DNA of 64,000 bases from CAKKQX01 sp963734595 (GTDB lineage: Bacteria > Pseudomonadota > Gammaproteobacteria > Burkholderiales > SG8-41). The position numbers were made by a program, and so were the translations under genes. The notes beneath the pieces were generated by a model that had not been told where the DNA came from, did not search any database, and was given only the letters and a program-made list of their open reading frames with translations. Numbering within the stretch: the first letter of the stretch is position 1; each line of letters begins with the position of its first letter. The DNA is taken from the NCBI GenBank assembly GCA_963734595.1, contig CAVTHV010000037.1:62001-126000 (forward strand), in the 5' to 3' direction. Shown here piece by piece: positions 1 to 8,102 of the stretch.

Positions 1-1703
1 AGGTCGATAAAGTACAGATGGCTCCGATAACGGCCGAGAATGCCGCACAGCATCGCGTCGGCCGCACCCATGCGCATCAACATCGCGCCGATCAGCGTGG
101 CGCGCCGGCGCATGTCGAGCTTGGCGATTTCCGGGGTCACGCCGTGGCGCGCGGCAAGCCGGTGATACTCGGACCAGTACTCGCGGTAACGCGGATCGTG
201 GCCGGGATCGACCAGATCGAAATGTTTGCCTTTCTGGATCCGCAGGCCGAGGCGTTCGATGCGCGACTCGATGACGGCCGGGCGGCCGATCAGGATCGGC
301 CGCGCCATGCCTTCGTCGACCACCACCTGCGCCGCGCGCAGCACGCGCTCCTCTTCGCCTTCGGCATAGACGATGCGCTTGGGCGCCCGCTTGGCCGCGG
401 CGAACACCGGCCTCATGATGAGGCCGGAGTGATAGACGAACTGGTTGAGGCGTTCGCGGTACGCCTCCAGGTCGGCGATCGGCCGCGTCGCCACGCCGCT
501 CGCCATCGCAGCCTTGGCCACCGCCGGTGCGACCTTGCCGATCAGGCGCGGATCGAACGGTTTGGGAATCAGGTATTCGGGGCCGAAGGAGAGGTTCTGC
601 TCGCCGTAGGCCATGGCCACGATGTCCGACTGCTCGGCCTGCGCGAGCTCGGCGATCGCTTTTACCGCCGCGAGTTCCATCTCGGTCGTGATGGTGGTGG
701 CGCCGACATCGAGCGCGCCGCGGAACACGAACGGAAAGCACAGCACGTTGTTGACCTGGTTCGGATAATCCGAGCGGCCGGTGGCGATCACCGCGTCCGG
801 CCTTGCCTCTTTCGCCAGTGCAGGATGAATTTCCGGTTCGGGATTGGCCAGCGCGAGGATCAGCGGCTTGTCGGCCATTTTCTTGACCATCTCGGGCTTC
901 AGCACGCCGCCCGCCGACAGTCCGAGAAAGACGTCGGCGCCATCGATTACTTCCGCCAGCGTGCGCGCCTTGGTTTCGATCGCGTACTGCTCCTTGTCCG
1001 GGTCCATCTCCTCCTTGCGACCCTTGTAGACCACGCCCTTGATGTCGGTGACGACGATGTTCTCTCTGGCAAGGCCCATTTTGACGAGCAGGTCGAGGCA
1101 GGCCAGCGCCGCGGCGCCCGCGCCGGAGACCACCAGCTTCACCTTGCCGATCTCCTTGCCGACGACTTTGAGCCCGCTGATGAAGGCCGCGCCGACCGTG
1201 ATCGCGGTGCCGTGCTGATCGTCATGGAACACGGGGATCTTGCAGCGCGCTCGTAACTTCCTCTCGACGATGAAGCATTCGGGCGCCTTGATGTCCTCGA
1301 GATTGATGCCGCCGAAAGTGGGCTCGAGGCTGGCGATGATGTCGACCAGCTTGTCGGGATCGCGCTCGTCGATTTCGATATCGAAGACGTCGATGCCGGC
1401 GAACTTCTTGAACAGCACGGCCTTGCCTTCCATCACCGGCTTGGCCGCGAGCGGACCGATTGCACCGAGCCCCAGCACCGCGGTGCCATTGGTGATCACC
1501 GCGACCAGGTTGCCGCGCGCAGTGAGATTGCGGGCCTCGGCGGGGTCGGCGACGATCGCCTCGCAGACGGCCGCCACCCCGGGCGTGTAGGCCAGCCCGA
1601 GATCGCGCTGGGTGATCAGTTCCTTGGTCGGGGCGATTGAAATCTTGCCGGGCGTCGGCGTGCTGTGGTACTCGAGCGCAGCTTTGCGCAGTTGCTCATC
1701 CAT
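1..1703 (-). CDS. maeB: NADP-dependent malic enzyme, MaeB type (3' end outside window)
   Basis: Oxidatively decarboxylates malate to pyruvate with reduction of NADP, a cytosolic anaplerotic step. About 567 codons are visible in one uninterrupted frame that runs off the window, so the C-terminus is missing. The malic domain carries YTPGVA near residue 39 and FHDDQHGTA near 159; the nucleotide-binding loop GAGAAA is near 194. From about residue 430 the protein continues into a segment resembling phosphate acetyltransferase (ending around GILGRYRSH at the edge), which is the MaeB architecture of about 750-760 residues. The start is the ATG before DEQLRKAALEYHS. The PTA-like domain in this family is usually regulatory rather than catalytic. 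Confidence 0.93.
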   Translation of the reverse strand, partial: MDEQLRKAALEYHSTPTPGKISIAPTKELITQRDLGLAYTPGVAAVCEAIVADPAEARNLTARGNLVAVITNGTAVLGLGAIGPLAAKPVMEGKAVLFKKFAGIDVFDIEIDERDPDKLVDIIASLEPTFGGINLEDIKAPECFIVERKLRARCKIPVFHDDQHGTAITVGAAFISGLKVVGKEIGKVKLVVSGAGAAALACLDLLVKMGLARENIVVTDIKGVVYKGRKEEMDPDKEQYAIETKARTLAEVIDGADVFLGLSAGGVLKPEMVKKMADKPLILALANPEPEIHPALAKEARPDAVIATGRSDYPNQVNNVLCFPFVFRGALDVGATTITTEMELAAVKAIAELAQAEQSDIVAMAYGEQNLSFGPEYLIPKPFDPRLIGKVAPAVAKAAMASGVATRPIADLEAYRERLNQFVYHSGLIMRPVFAAAKRAPKRIVYAEGEEERVLRAAQVVVDEGMARPILIGRPAVIESRIERLGLRIQKGKHFDLVDPGHDPRYREYWSEYHRLAARHGVTPEIAKLDMRRRATLIGAMLMRMGAADAMLCGILGRYRSHLYFID

Positions 1704-1964
1704 GTGAAAACCGGGGAAAAAGAATGACAATTATACCGCACAGGCTCTGGCGCCCCCTGACGCTGCCGGCGCACATCGGGCACAGCCGCGGTCTTCCGGA
1801 CGGCCGCTATGCCGCGGCTGCTAATCCAATAGAATCAATGCGTTCAGGCGCGGCGCGCGGGATCGCGCCGCCGTTACCGGACACGGCCGATGCGGCGGCC
1901 GCGGATTTCATCGGCCACGGCCTTTGTGCTATGGTCTCGCCTGCTTGCGCATTGGCATACACGA

Positions 1965-2946
1965 ATGGCTGACATCTCCCCGACAATCCGCGCCGGGCTT
2001 TATCCGGAAATCGAACCCTACGACGCCGGCATGCTCGATCTCGACGGCGTGCACCGCATGTACTGGGAGCAGTCGGGTAATCCGCGCGGGACGCCGGTGC
2101 TGTTTCTCCACGGCGGTCCCGGCGCCGGCGCCGCGCCGGGACACCGGCGCTTCTTCGATCCCGCGCATTACCGCATCGTGATTTTCGACCAGCGCGGCGC
2201 CGGGCGCTCCACGCCCCTGGGCGAATTGCGCGACAACACCACGCCGCATCTCGTCGCCGACATCGAGACGCTGCGCACGCATCTCGGCATCGAACGCTGG
2301 CTGGTGTTCGGCGGCTCGTGGGGCAGCACGCTCGCGCTCGCCTACAGCGAAGCCCATCCCGGAGCGCTGCACCGGCCTCATCCTGCGCGGCATTTTCCTG
2401 TGCCGCAAAAGCGAGATCGACTGGTTCCTGTACGGCCTGCGCAACCTGTTCCCGGAAGCGTGGCATGCGTTCGCCGGCGCCATTCCCGAAAGCGAGCGCG
2501 GCGACCTGCTCGCGGCGTATCACAAGCGCCTGACCGATCCCGACCCGGACGTGCACATGCCGGCGGCGCGCGCATGGAGCATCTACGAAGGCTCGTGCTC
2601 GACGCTGCTGCCGAACCCGGAGACCGTGGCCTATTTCGCCGGCGACGTGGTGGCGCTGGGTCTCGCCCGCATCGAAGCGCATTACTTCAGCCACGATATT
2701 TTCATGCCGGACAATTCGCTGCTGGCGAATATCGGCCGCATCCGCGGCATTCCGGGCGTGATCGTGCAGGGACGCTACGACGCGGTGTGCCCCATCGTCA
2801 GCGCCGACGACGTGCACCGCGCCTGGCCCGAAGCCGAGTACATCATCGTGCCCGACGCCGGCCACTCGGCGTGGGAGCCGGGCATCTGCGCGGAGCTGGT
2901 TCGAGCCACGGAGAGATTCAAGATAAACTTCAAAACCAGAACCTGA
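1965..2946 (+). CDS. pip: Proline iminopeptidase, alpha/beta hydrolase (frameshifted as read)
   Basis: Releases N-terminal proline from peptides. The first frame runs from MADISPTIRAGLYPEIEPYDAG through the oxyanion motif HGGPGAG and the nucleophile motif GGSWGS. Near 2361 one extra G (CCCGGAGCG where CCCGAGCG is expected) shifts the frame; the second frame continues with ILRGIFLCRKSEIDWFLYG and ends with the catalytic Asp (GRYDAVCP) and His (AGHSAW). Joined, it is a full-length S33 peptidase of about 325 residues. The stop lies two bases before a palindromic repeat. A real pseudogene is possible, but the lesion matches many others in this window that hit essential genes. Confidence 0.85.
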
Positions 2947-2948
2947 TA

Positions 2949-3057
2949 GCCACAGAGGACACAGAGAGCACAGAGAAAATCAAAATATCACCACAAAAAA
3001 TTCGACCTGTTTCGTATTTTGTCTTTTTTCCTCTGTGCTCTCTGTGTCCTCTGTGGC
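2949..3057. repeat. Short-period palindromic element E1
   Basis: Perfect 27-bp inverted repeat: left arm 2949-2975, right arm 3031-3057. The arms are themselves near-tandem copies of a unit like CACAGAGGA. The spacer is AT-rich and contains CGTATTTTG; the right flank reads AGCTTTTTTGAT. Both short motifs recur in element E2, although E2 has a different arm unit. It sits between pip and the FAH-family gene. Confidence 0.9.
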
Positions 3058-3112
3058 TTAAGCTTTTTTGATTCGTATTTAATCTACGGTTTATAAACAA
3101 AAGGATAATCCA

Positions 3113-4024
3113 ATGCGACTCGTCACTTATTCCGAATCCAAACGCAAGCCGGCACAAATCGGCGTCATCGCCAAGGATGGCAGCATCATCGATCTCGCGC
3201 GCGCGGCGAAAAAAGCGCGCGTGAAACTGCCGTTCGCGGCGGACGACATGATCGCCCTGATCGCCTCGGGCCGCGCCGGACTTGCCGCCGTGAAAAAAGC
3301 GGTTGCGGGCATCAAGACCGGCCACCACGCGCAGAACAAGGTCGTGCTGCACGCGCCGATTGCGCGCCCGCGCAAGAATGTGTTCTGCGTCGGCTGGAAT
3401 TACCTCGATCACTTCGCCGAGGGCGCCAAGGCGCGGCCGCACGTGCAGGAAATGCCGGCGCATCCGGCGTTTTTCACCAAGGCGCCGACTACGGTGAACG
3501 GCCCCTACTCCGACGTGCCGGCCCATGCCGGCGTCACCGAAAAACTCGACTGGGAAGTGGAACTCGCGGTCGTCATCGGCAAAGCCGGCATCAACATCGC
3601 CGAAGCCGATGCGATGAAGCACATCTTCGGCTACACCGTGGCCAACGACGTGTCGGCGCGCGAAGTGCAGCGCCAGCACGGCCAGCAGTGGTTCAAGGGG
3701 AAAAGTCTGGACGGACACTGTCCGATGGGCCCGTGGATCGCGACCGCCGACGAAGTGAAGGACCCGGGAAACCTGCACATCACCTGCCGCGTCAACGGCG
3801 TGACCAAGCAGGACTCGAATACCAGCTACCTGTACTTCAAGATCCCGCGCATCATCGCCGAACTGTCGGCCGGACTCACGCTCGAGCCGGGCGACATCAT
3901 CCTCACCGGCACGCCGGCCGGCGTCGGCCATGCGCGCACGCCGCCGGAGTTCATGAAAGCGGGCGACGTGATGGAGACCGAGATCGAGGGGCTGGGATTG
4001 CTACGAAACAAAATCGGCGGTTAA
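3113..4024 (+). CDS. Fumarylacetoacetate hydrolase family protein
   Basis: 303 residues of the FAH / 2-keto-4-pentenoate hydratase fold. These enzymes hydrolyse, hydrate or decarboxylate 2-oxo acids in aromatic catabolism using a divalent metal. The metal-binding core is visible: KLDWEVELAVVIGK supplies the E..E pair and the later VANDVSARE segment follows; FCVGWNYLDH precedes the domain and GDIILTGTPAGVGHAR is the conserved C-terminal block. An AAAGGA ribosome site lies 8 bases before the ATG. The gene stands alone and is flanked on both sides by short-period palindromic elements. Substrate cannot be told from sequence. Confidence 0.88.
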   Translation: MRLVTYSESKRKPAQIGVIAKDGSIIDLARAAKKARVKLPFAADDMIALIASGRAGLAAVKKAVAGIKTGHHAQNKVVLHAPIARPRKNVFCVGWNYLDHFAEGAKARPHVQEMPAHPAFFTKAPTTVNGPYSDVPAHAGVTEKLDWEVELAVVIGKAGINIAEADAMKHIFGYTVANDVSAREVQRQHGQQWFKGKSLDGHCPMGPWIATADEVKDPGNLHITCRVNGVTKQDSNTSYLYFKIPRIIAELSAGLTLEPGDIILTGTPAGVGHARTPPEFMKAGDVMETEIEGLGLLRNKIGG

Positions 4025-4127
4025 AAAGCGTTGACACGAAAGACACGACGGGAAATATAATAAAAACAACGTATTTTGCTTGGTGTTCTTCCTTCGTGTC
4101 CTTTGTGTCCTTCGTGTCTCAGCTTTT
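4023..4127. repeat. Short-period palindromic element E2
   Basis: Imperfect inverted repeat. The left arm begins at the stop codon of the FAH gene and contains GACACGAAAGACACG; the right arm (4091-4127) contains CTTCGTGTCCTTTGTGTCC. The unit is ACACGAAGG-like, differing from E1, yet both have CGTATTTTG in the spacer and AGCTTTT..GAT at the right border. Confidence 0.8.
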
Positions 4128-4157
4128 GATCTTACCAACCTAACCTGAGCGGGGCAG

Positions 4158-4427
4158 TCAACGCCGCCTGCTGGATTGCCGCAATGCCGGATTGAGCCTG
4201 TCGATATCCGCCTGGACCTGCTCGCGGCTGCGCTCGTAGACGATCTCCCGCCCCATCACGCTCCCGGCGTAGGCCAGACCGTTTCGGGTCGGCGTCAGCT
4301 CGCACTTGACGCTGTGGATCCCTTCACCGAGCACCACCTCGATCCGGTCGGCCCGCTTGTTGAAAACCACAACGTCCATGGTCTGCCTGGTTTCGGTTAC
4401 GCGCACCTTGATCTTCTCTGTTTCCAT
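4158..4427 (-). CDS. Conserved small hypothetical protein
   Basis: 89 residues, starting METEKIKVRVTETRQTMD and ending in a basic tail (SSRRR). Mixed strand/helix composition with no signal peptide or membrane segment. I do not recognise the family. A GAGG motif stands 8 bases before the ATG, and base composition resembles neighbouring genes. It is separated from the FAH gene by element E2. The 287 bases beyond its start, up to the TauD gene, hold no convincing gene. Confidence 0.6.
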   Translation of the reverse strand: METEKIKVRVTETRQTMDVVVFNKRADRIEVVLGEGIHSVKCELTPTRNGLAYAGSVMGREIVYERSREQVQADIDRLNPALRQSSRRR

Positions 4428-4714
4428 TAAGTCCTCGACTCTGCGTGGTGGGGTTGAGCTCCGGGATACGCTTCAGCGCGCGGCCTGGCCAGCGCGGTTG
4501 GTGGTCTACGTGCTGTAGTAAGCGGTCTTGCGGGTGGTGGTCGCCATGATCACATTCCCAAACAGATATGCCGTTTCCATTATGCGCCGGACGGTGGCGT
4601 CGCGCACGGGACGGCCTTCAAACAGGCTGCGCTTGTCCGTAATATGGGCACCGCCTTGAAGGGGCCGTGTTTCCGCAGTAGCATGCGTTCCATCTGTTGC
4701 GAGGAGGAACACAA

Positions 4715-5611
4715 GTGGACATTCCCCAGAAAATCGATATCACCGTCGTTCCCACCGGCGCCGCGCTCGGTGCGGACGTGGTGGGTGTCGACCTGTCAAA
4801 ACCGATTGCGGCGGAGACCTTCAGGCAGATCGAAGATGCCTGGCATACCCACCTGGTGCTGCGCTTCCGCGGCCAGCAGCTGGACGATCCGGCGCTGCTC
4901 GCGTTCGGCCGCATGTTCGGCGATCTCGACCGGGCGCCGGTCCACGCCGGGCACGAAGTGGAGGATCCGTTTCCCGAAATCACCGTGATGTCGAACATCA
5001 AGGTCAACGGCAAGCCGATCGGCAATCTGGGCCACTACGAAGCCGTATGGCACACGGACATGTCGTACAACGAGAACTGCCCGATCGGCAGCCTGCTCTA
5101 TTCGCTCGAAGTGCCGCCGGAAGGCGGGAACACCGGCTTCTCCAACATGTACGAGGCCTACGAGACGCTCCCCGCGGGCCTGCGCCGCGAGATCCTCGGG
5201 CGCTTCTGCCGGCATGACTCGAGCCGCAACAGCGCGGGCGAGCTGCGCAAGGGGTTCACCGACGTCGCCGACCCGCGCGACGCGCCGGGCGCGATCCACC
5301 CGCTGGTGCGCACCCATCCCAAAACGCACCGCAACTGCCTGTTCCTGGGGCGCCGGCACAATGCCTATGTGATCGGCCTGCCGCTCGACGAAAGCGAAGA
5401 CCTGCTGGACCAGCTATGGGCGCACGCCACCCAGCCGCGTTTCGAGTGGTACCAGAAATGGAAAGTGGGCGACCTGGTGATGTGGGACAACCGCTGCGCG
5501 ATGCACCGGCGGGATGCATTCGATCCCGATTCGCGGCGGCTCATGCACCGCACGCAAGTGCGGGGCGACAAGCCGTATTTCGATCCGAGGACGCTCGACC
5601 CGCGCGCCTGA
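4715..5611 (+). CDS. TauD/TfdA-family Fe(II)/2-oxoglutarate dioxygenase
   Basis: 298 residues. Family members hydroxylate substrates such as taurine or 2,4-D using 2-oxoglutarate and Fe(II). The metal triad is visible: H113 and D115 in WHTDMSYN and the distal H264 in NRCAMHRRD; the 2-oxoglutarate-binding Arg is in the LMHRTQV segment. I chose GTG at 4715 because GAGGAGG ends 7 bases upstream; an in-frame ATG 18 bases earlier lacks a site. The last 34 codons are duplicated downstream (see repeat at 5501). The substrate is unknown; no sulfonate transporter is adjacent. Confidence 0.88.
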   Translation: MDIPQKIDITVVPTGAALGADVVGVDLSKPIAAETFRQIEDAWHTHLVLRFRGQQLDDPALLAFGRMFGDLDRAPVHAGHEVEDPFPEITVMSNIKVNGKPIGNLGHYEAVWHTDMSYNENCPIGSLLYSLEVPPEGGNTGFSNMYEAYETLPAGLRREILGRFCRHDSSRNSAGELRKGFTDVADPRDAPGAIHPLVRTHPKTHRNCLFLGRRHNAYVIGLPLDESEDLLDQLWAHATQPRFEWYQKWKVGDLVMWDNRCAMHRRDAFDPDSRRLMHRTQVRGDKPYFDPRTLDPRA

Positions 5612-5792
5612 GCAGGCGCGTGGAGCGCAGCGGTTGCGGCGGAGGCTGACCCGAGCTGGCGAGGGTCAGCCGCAGCCACAACTTTCCAATGCACCGGCGG
5701 GATGCATTCGATCCCGATTCGCGGCGGCTCATGCACCGCACGCAAGTGCGGGGCGACAAGCCGTATTTCGATCCGAGGACGCTCGACCCGCG
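5501..5792. repeat. 104-bp exact direct repeat around a hairpin (duplicated 3' end of dioxygenase gene)
   Basis: Bases 5501-5604 and 5689-5792 are identical. The first copy is the 3' end of the dioxygenase; the second is a detached copy that again reads to DPRA and a stop. The 84-bp spacer contains an imperfect inverted repeat of about 20 bp arms (GGCTGACCC ... GGGTCAGCC core). It could be a real tandem duplication or an assembly artefact. Confidence 0.9.
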
Positions 5793-5812
5793 GGCTTGAA
5801 ACCCTGACGCTG

Positions 5813-6082
5813 CTAGCCCGCGGGCTTGTCCCCGGGTTTTCCGGAGGCCGCCTGGAAACTTTCCAGCGCGGCCTTCTGCATTTCCAGCGTTTTGATCGTC
5901 ATCTGCACGAAGCCGACGTTCATGGTGAGCCAGGTTTCGACCGTCTTCAGCTCGGAGATCTTCTTTTCGATTTCCCCGATATCGACGGTCGGCACCACCA
6001 TGCCGGGAATCGGAAACGCCATCGGGTTCCACATCTTCTGCATGAATTCGAACATATCCTTGGGAAGGCCCTGTTCCGCCAT
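5813..6082 (-). CDS. PhaM-like polyhydroxyalkanoate granule protein
   Basis: 89 residues. The N-terminal part, with FMQKMWNPMAFPIPGM, matches the PhaM family, which tethers PHB granules to the nucleoid and activates PHA synthase in Ralstonia. It is followed by a helical segment (IEKKISELKTVETWLTMN) and a KPGDKPAG tail. It is shorter than Ralstonia PhaM and lacks its long lysine/alanine-rich DNA-binding tail. The ATG at 6082 was preferred over an upstream extension because AAGGAG stands 7 bases before it. Monocistronic by position. Suggests PHA storage. Confidence 0.7.
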   Translation of the reverse strand: MAEQGLPKDMFEFMQKMWNPMAFPIPGMVVPTVDIGEIEKKISELKTVETWLTMNVGFVQMTIKTLEMQKAALESFQAASGKPGDKPAG

Positions 6083-6270
6083 GTCGCGCTCCTTGCAGAT
6101 TTCGATGAATGACTGCCGTGGGGGAATTATACCGCCGGGCTTGCCGCGGATTTTCGGGATGCAGTGTGGCCCCGCGCAACGGACTTTCACGACGGAAAGG
6201 AAAGCATCCGGTGTCCACGCGCCTGATGACTGGCGCCCACGGGCTTTGAAAGAACTGCGTGGAGAAAGCG

Positions 6271-6648
6271 TTAATTGCCCACCAGCTCGACCCGGATTGC
6301 GTCGCCGTCGCGCACGGTCTTCAGGGCGCGGGGATCGCCTTCGATCCGGCCCAGCACATTGCATTTGCTGGCCAGACGGCACTCGTTCCCTTTCGATATG
6401 GGGGTCGGCCCGAACGGCAACGCCAGCGAATCGCCATCCACCCAGAAACAGACCGTACCGGCGTCGACCACCTGCCGGGCGTCGGACTCCAGCCCGGCGG
6501 TGACCGGCAGGCTGAAGTAAACTTCGTCGCCCCAGGTATTGGCTCTGGACTCGGCCGGCAAGACTGTGAGCAGTGTTGCTACCGTCGGGGTATCACGCAA
6601 GTTAGCGATCACTTCGCCGGCATGCCAGGCAATGCGGATTCTTGGCAT
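6271..6648 (-). CDS. Cyclophilin-like fold protein
   Basis: 125 residues resembling the small cyclophilin-like fold family typified by TM1367: RIRIAWHAGEVIANL, then TWGDEVYFSLP, GTVCFWVDGDSLALPFGPTP and a C-terminal DGDAIRVELV. Family members are small beta-barrels of uncertain activity. The start is the ATG at 6648; a TTG two codons earlier is an alternative and neither has a strong ribosome site. It lies 18 bases after the lytic transglycosylase stop, on the same strand, so the two probably share a transcript. Confidence 0.72.
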   Translation of the reverse strand: MPRIRIAWHAGEVIANLRDTPTVATLLTVLPAESRANTWGDEVYFSLPVTAGLESDARQVVDAGTVCFWVDGDSLALPFGPTPISKGNECRLASKCNVLGRIEGDPRALKTVRDGDAIRVELVGN

Positions 6649-6666
6649 CGGCAACCCGCGCCGCGC

Positions 6667-7413
6667 TCAAAGAGGCGCGGACTGGGAGGTCTTATCTGCC
6701 GAAGCGGATTTGGTCCTTACGGTGTGGCCGAACCGGCTCAGGATCTGCTGCAGGCGATGTTTCTCGCTCATGACCTTGGTCGTGTACCCATCCTGGTCGT
6801 CGCTGAGCGCGCCGGCATACATCTGCAAAGCCATGCTCAGGTTACCGGTGCGGCTGAGGTATTCCTTCAGAATCTGCGCGCCGACCAGAATATTGGTTTC
6901 AGGATCGAATACCGCCTTTTCGCCGCCAAACTCCTGAAATTTATCGGCATGGTACTTGGGAATGATCTGCATCAGGCCCTTGGCACCGGCCACGCTCTCG
7001 GCAATCGGATTGAAGCGCGATTCGACCGCGATCACTGCGATGATCAACAGGGGATCGAGGCCGATCTGATGGCCGGCGGCATGCGCGGTGCTCACGAGAT
7101 CGAGCGTCACGTCCTGGGAAACCTTGTATCTCTTGGCCAGGAACTCGGCCAGGGCGAGATAGCCCCCATTGACCGGCGTCCCGGCACGGACGGTGTCGTC
7201 GGACTCGGCAGCACCGGACTTCAGTGCCCCCAGGGACAGAACGCGGGAATGAGAACTACCCAGAAAATTGGCGCCATACTGGTCATAAACAATAAGCACC
7301 AATGCCGCCAGGCTGGCCATGAGCACCAGAACCGATACCGCGCCACGGGTTGCCCGTGTAAAACCCGCGAGGCTCAGTCCCTGAAACAGGTTGGGAATCG
7401 ATTTTGCCAACAT
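6667..7413 (-). CDS. Membrane-anchored SLT-type lytic transglycosylase
   Basis: Cleaves the MurNAc-GlcNAc bond of peptidoglycan with formation of 1,6-anhydroMurNAc. 248 residues. One transmembrane helix (VSVLVLMASLAALVLIVY, about residues 26-45) anchors the protein, and the SLT domain follows: IAVIAVESRFNP holds the catalytic Glu, AKGLMQIIP is the second motif, and MALQMYAGA the third. The ATG at 7413 has AAAGGAGG 8 bases upstream, so I chose it over a TTG seven codons earlier. A tandem NrdR-like operator lies about 105 bases upstream. Followed by the cyclophilin-fold gene. Confidence 0.88.
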   Translation of the reverse strand: MLAKSIPNLFQGLSLAGFTRATRGAVSVLVLMASLAALVLIVYDQYGANFLGSSHSRVLSLGALKSGAAESDDTVRAGTPVNGGYLALAEFLAKRYKVSQDVTLDLVSTAHAAGHQIGLDPLLIIAVIAVESRFNPIAESVAGAKGLMQIIPKYHADKFQEFGGEKAVFDPETNILVGAQILKEYLSRTGNLSMALQMYAGALSDDQDGYTTKVMSEKHRLQQILSRFGHTVRTKSASADKTSQSAPL

Positions 7414-7517
7414 TGCAAAATCCTCCTTTCTCAAACTGCCGAAACGAACTACCCGCGTCGGCGTTAAAAAGTTACCTCGTCACGATAACTTGGTCCTGCT
7501 GCAAAATCGGCTGGAAA

Positions 7518-7564
7518 CCACCATAGGTAGTAGGCCGGAAGGAAATTTTGGCTAATTCTAGTAG
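7518..7564 (-). promoter_or_regulatory. Tandem operator resembling the nrdA NrdR-box pair
   Basis: Two 16-bp sites, CCACCATAGGTAGTAG at 7518 and TGGCTAATTCTAGTAG at 7549, start 31 bp apart. The pair in front of nrdA (CCACTATATGTAGTGG and CGACTAATTCTAGTAG) has exactly the same phasing; each site matches its counterpart at 13 of 16 positions. NrdR boxes are known to occur as pairs about three helical turns apart. It sits upstream of the lytic transglycosylase operon. Confidence 0.55.
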
Positions 7565-8102
7565 CTCAAGCCGGAGCTGGCAATCACTTTTCAATGATCT
7601 GCAACGAGCCTGAAACCACGCGCACCATAGAAATGGCGCGGCGCACAAGAGAACGTATTATCTTGTTTTATCGTGGTTTTGTCAATGTTTTAACAATTTG
7701 CCGTAAGTCATTTAATGCAAAACAAAAAACCCGTTTCGCCAATCTTTGGCGCAAAATTGGACAAAAGCAGTACGAATTCAGTTCCGCACGCGGCCATTCA
7801 GTAAAATATGTTTAAAATCAACGTAGTATGAACAATTTAAGGATCGCCCACCGGGCGTGGGGGTATTTTCTGCACCCGCCAGCGTCCCCGGCAAGCTGCT
7901 CCGGGCACCTTGGGCATCACCGCACGACGGGGCACCCGTCCGGAATTGCTTTGGAGACGAACGCGCTGTTCTGCAGGTTCACGAGGGCTATGACTTCCTG
8001 CCACGCGCGGCAATACGCCTCACCGGAAGCCTTCCCTTCGCTTGAAAGGGTAGCAACCGGCCACTTATACTCGGATCAAGATACCTACCGGAGAAAATTG
8101 CC
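7565..8102. other. Intergenic region between lytic transglycosylase and fusA
   Basis: No convincing gene. Bases 7640-7830 are AT-rich and probably hold divergent promoters. Bases 7850-8050 are GC-rich with small hairpins (GACGGG/CCCGTC at about 7933-7951, and GTGGGGG...CACCC near 7857), which could be a structured leader of the downstream EF-G gene. I could not match it to a known RNA family. Confidence 0.5.

Noticed and set aside
4506..4712. 68-codon minus-strand frame beginning MFLLATDGTHATAETRP
   Set aside because: No ribosome site; composition and location suggest untranslated DNA before the dioxygenase gene.
7850..8050. 6S RNA or riboswitch before fusA
   Set aside because: Hairpins are present but I could not find the paired ends and central bubble of 6S RNA or any riboswitch core.
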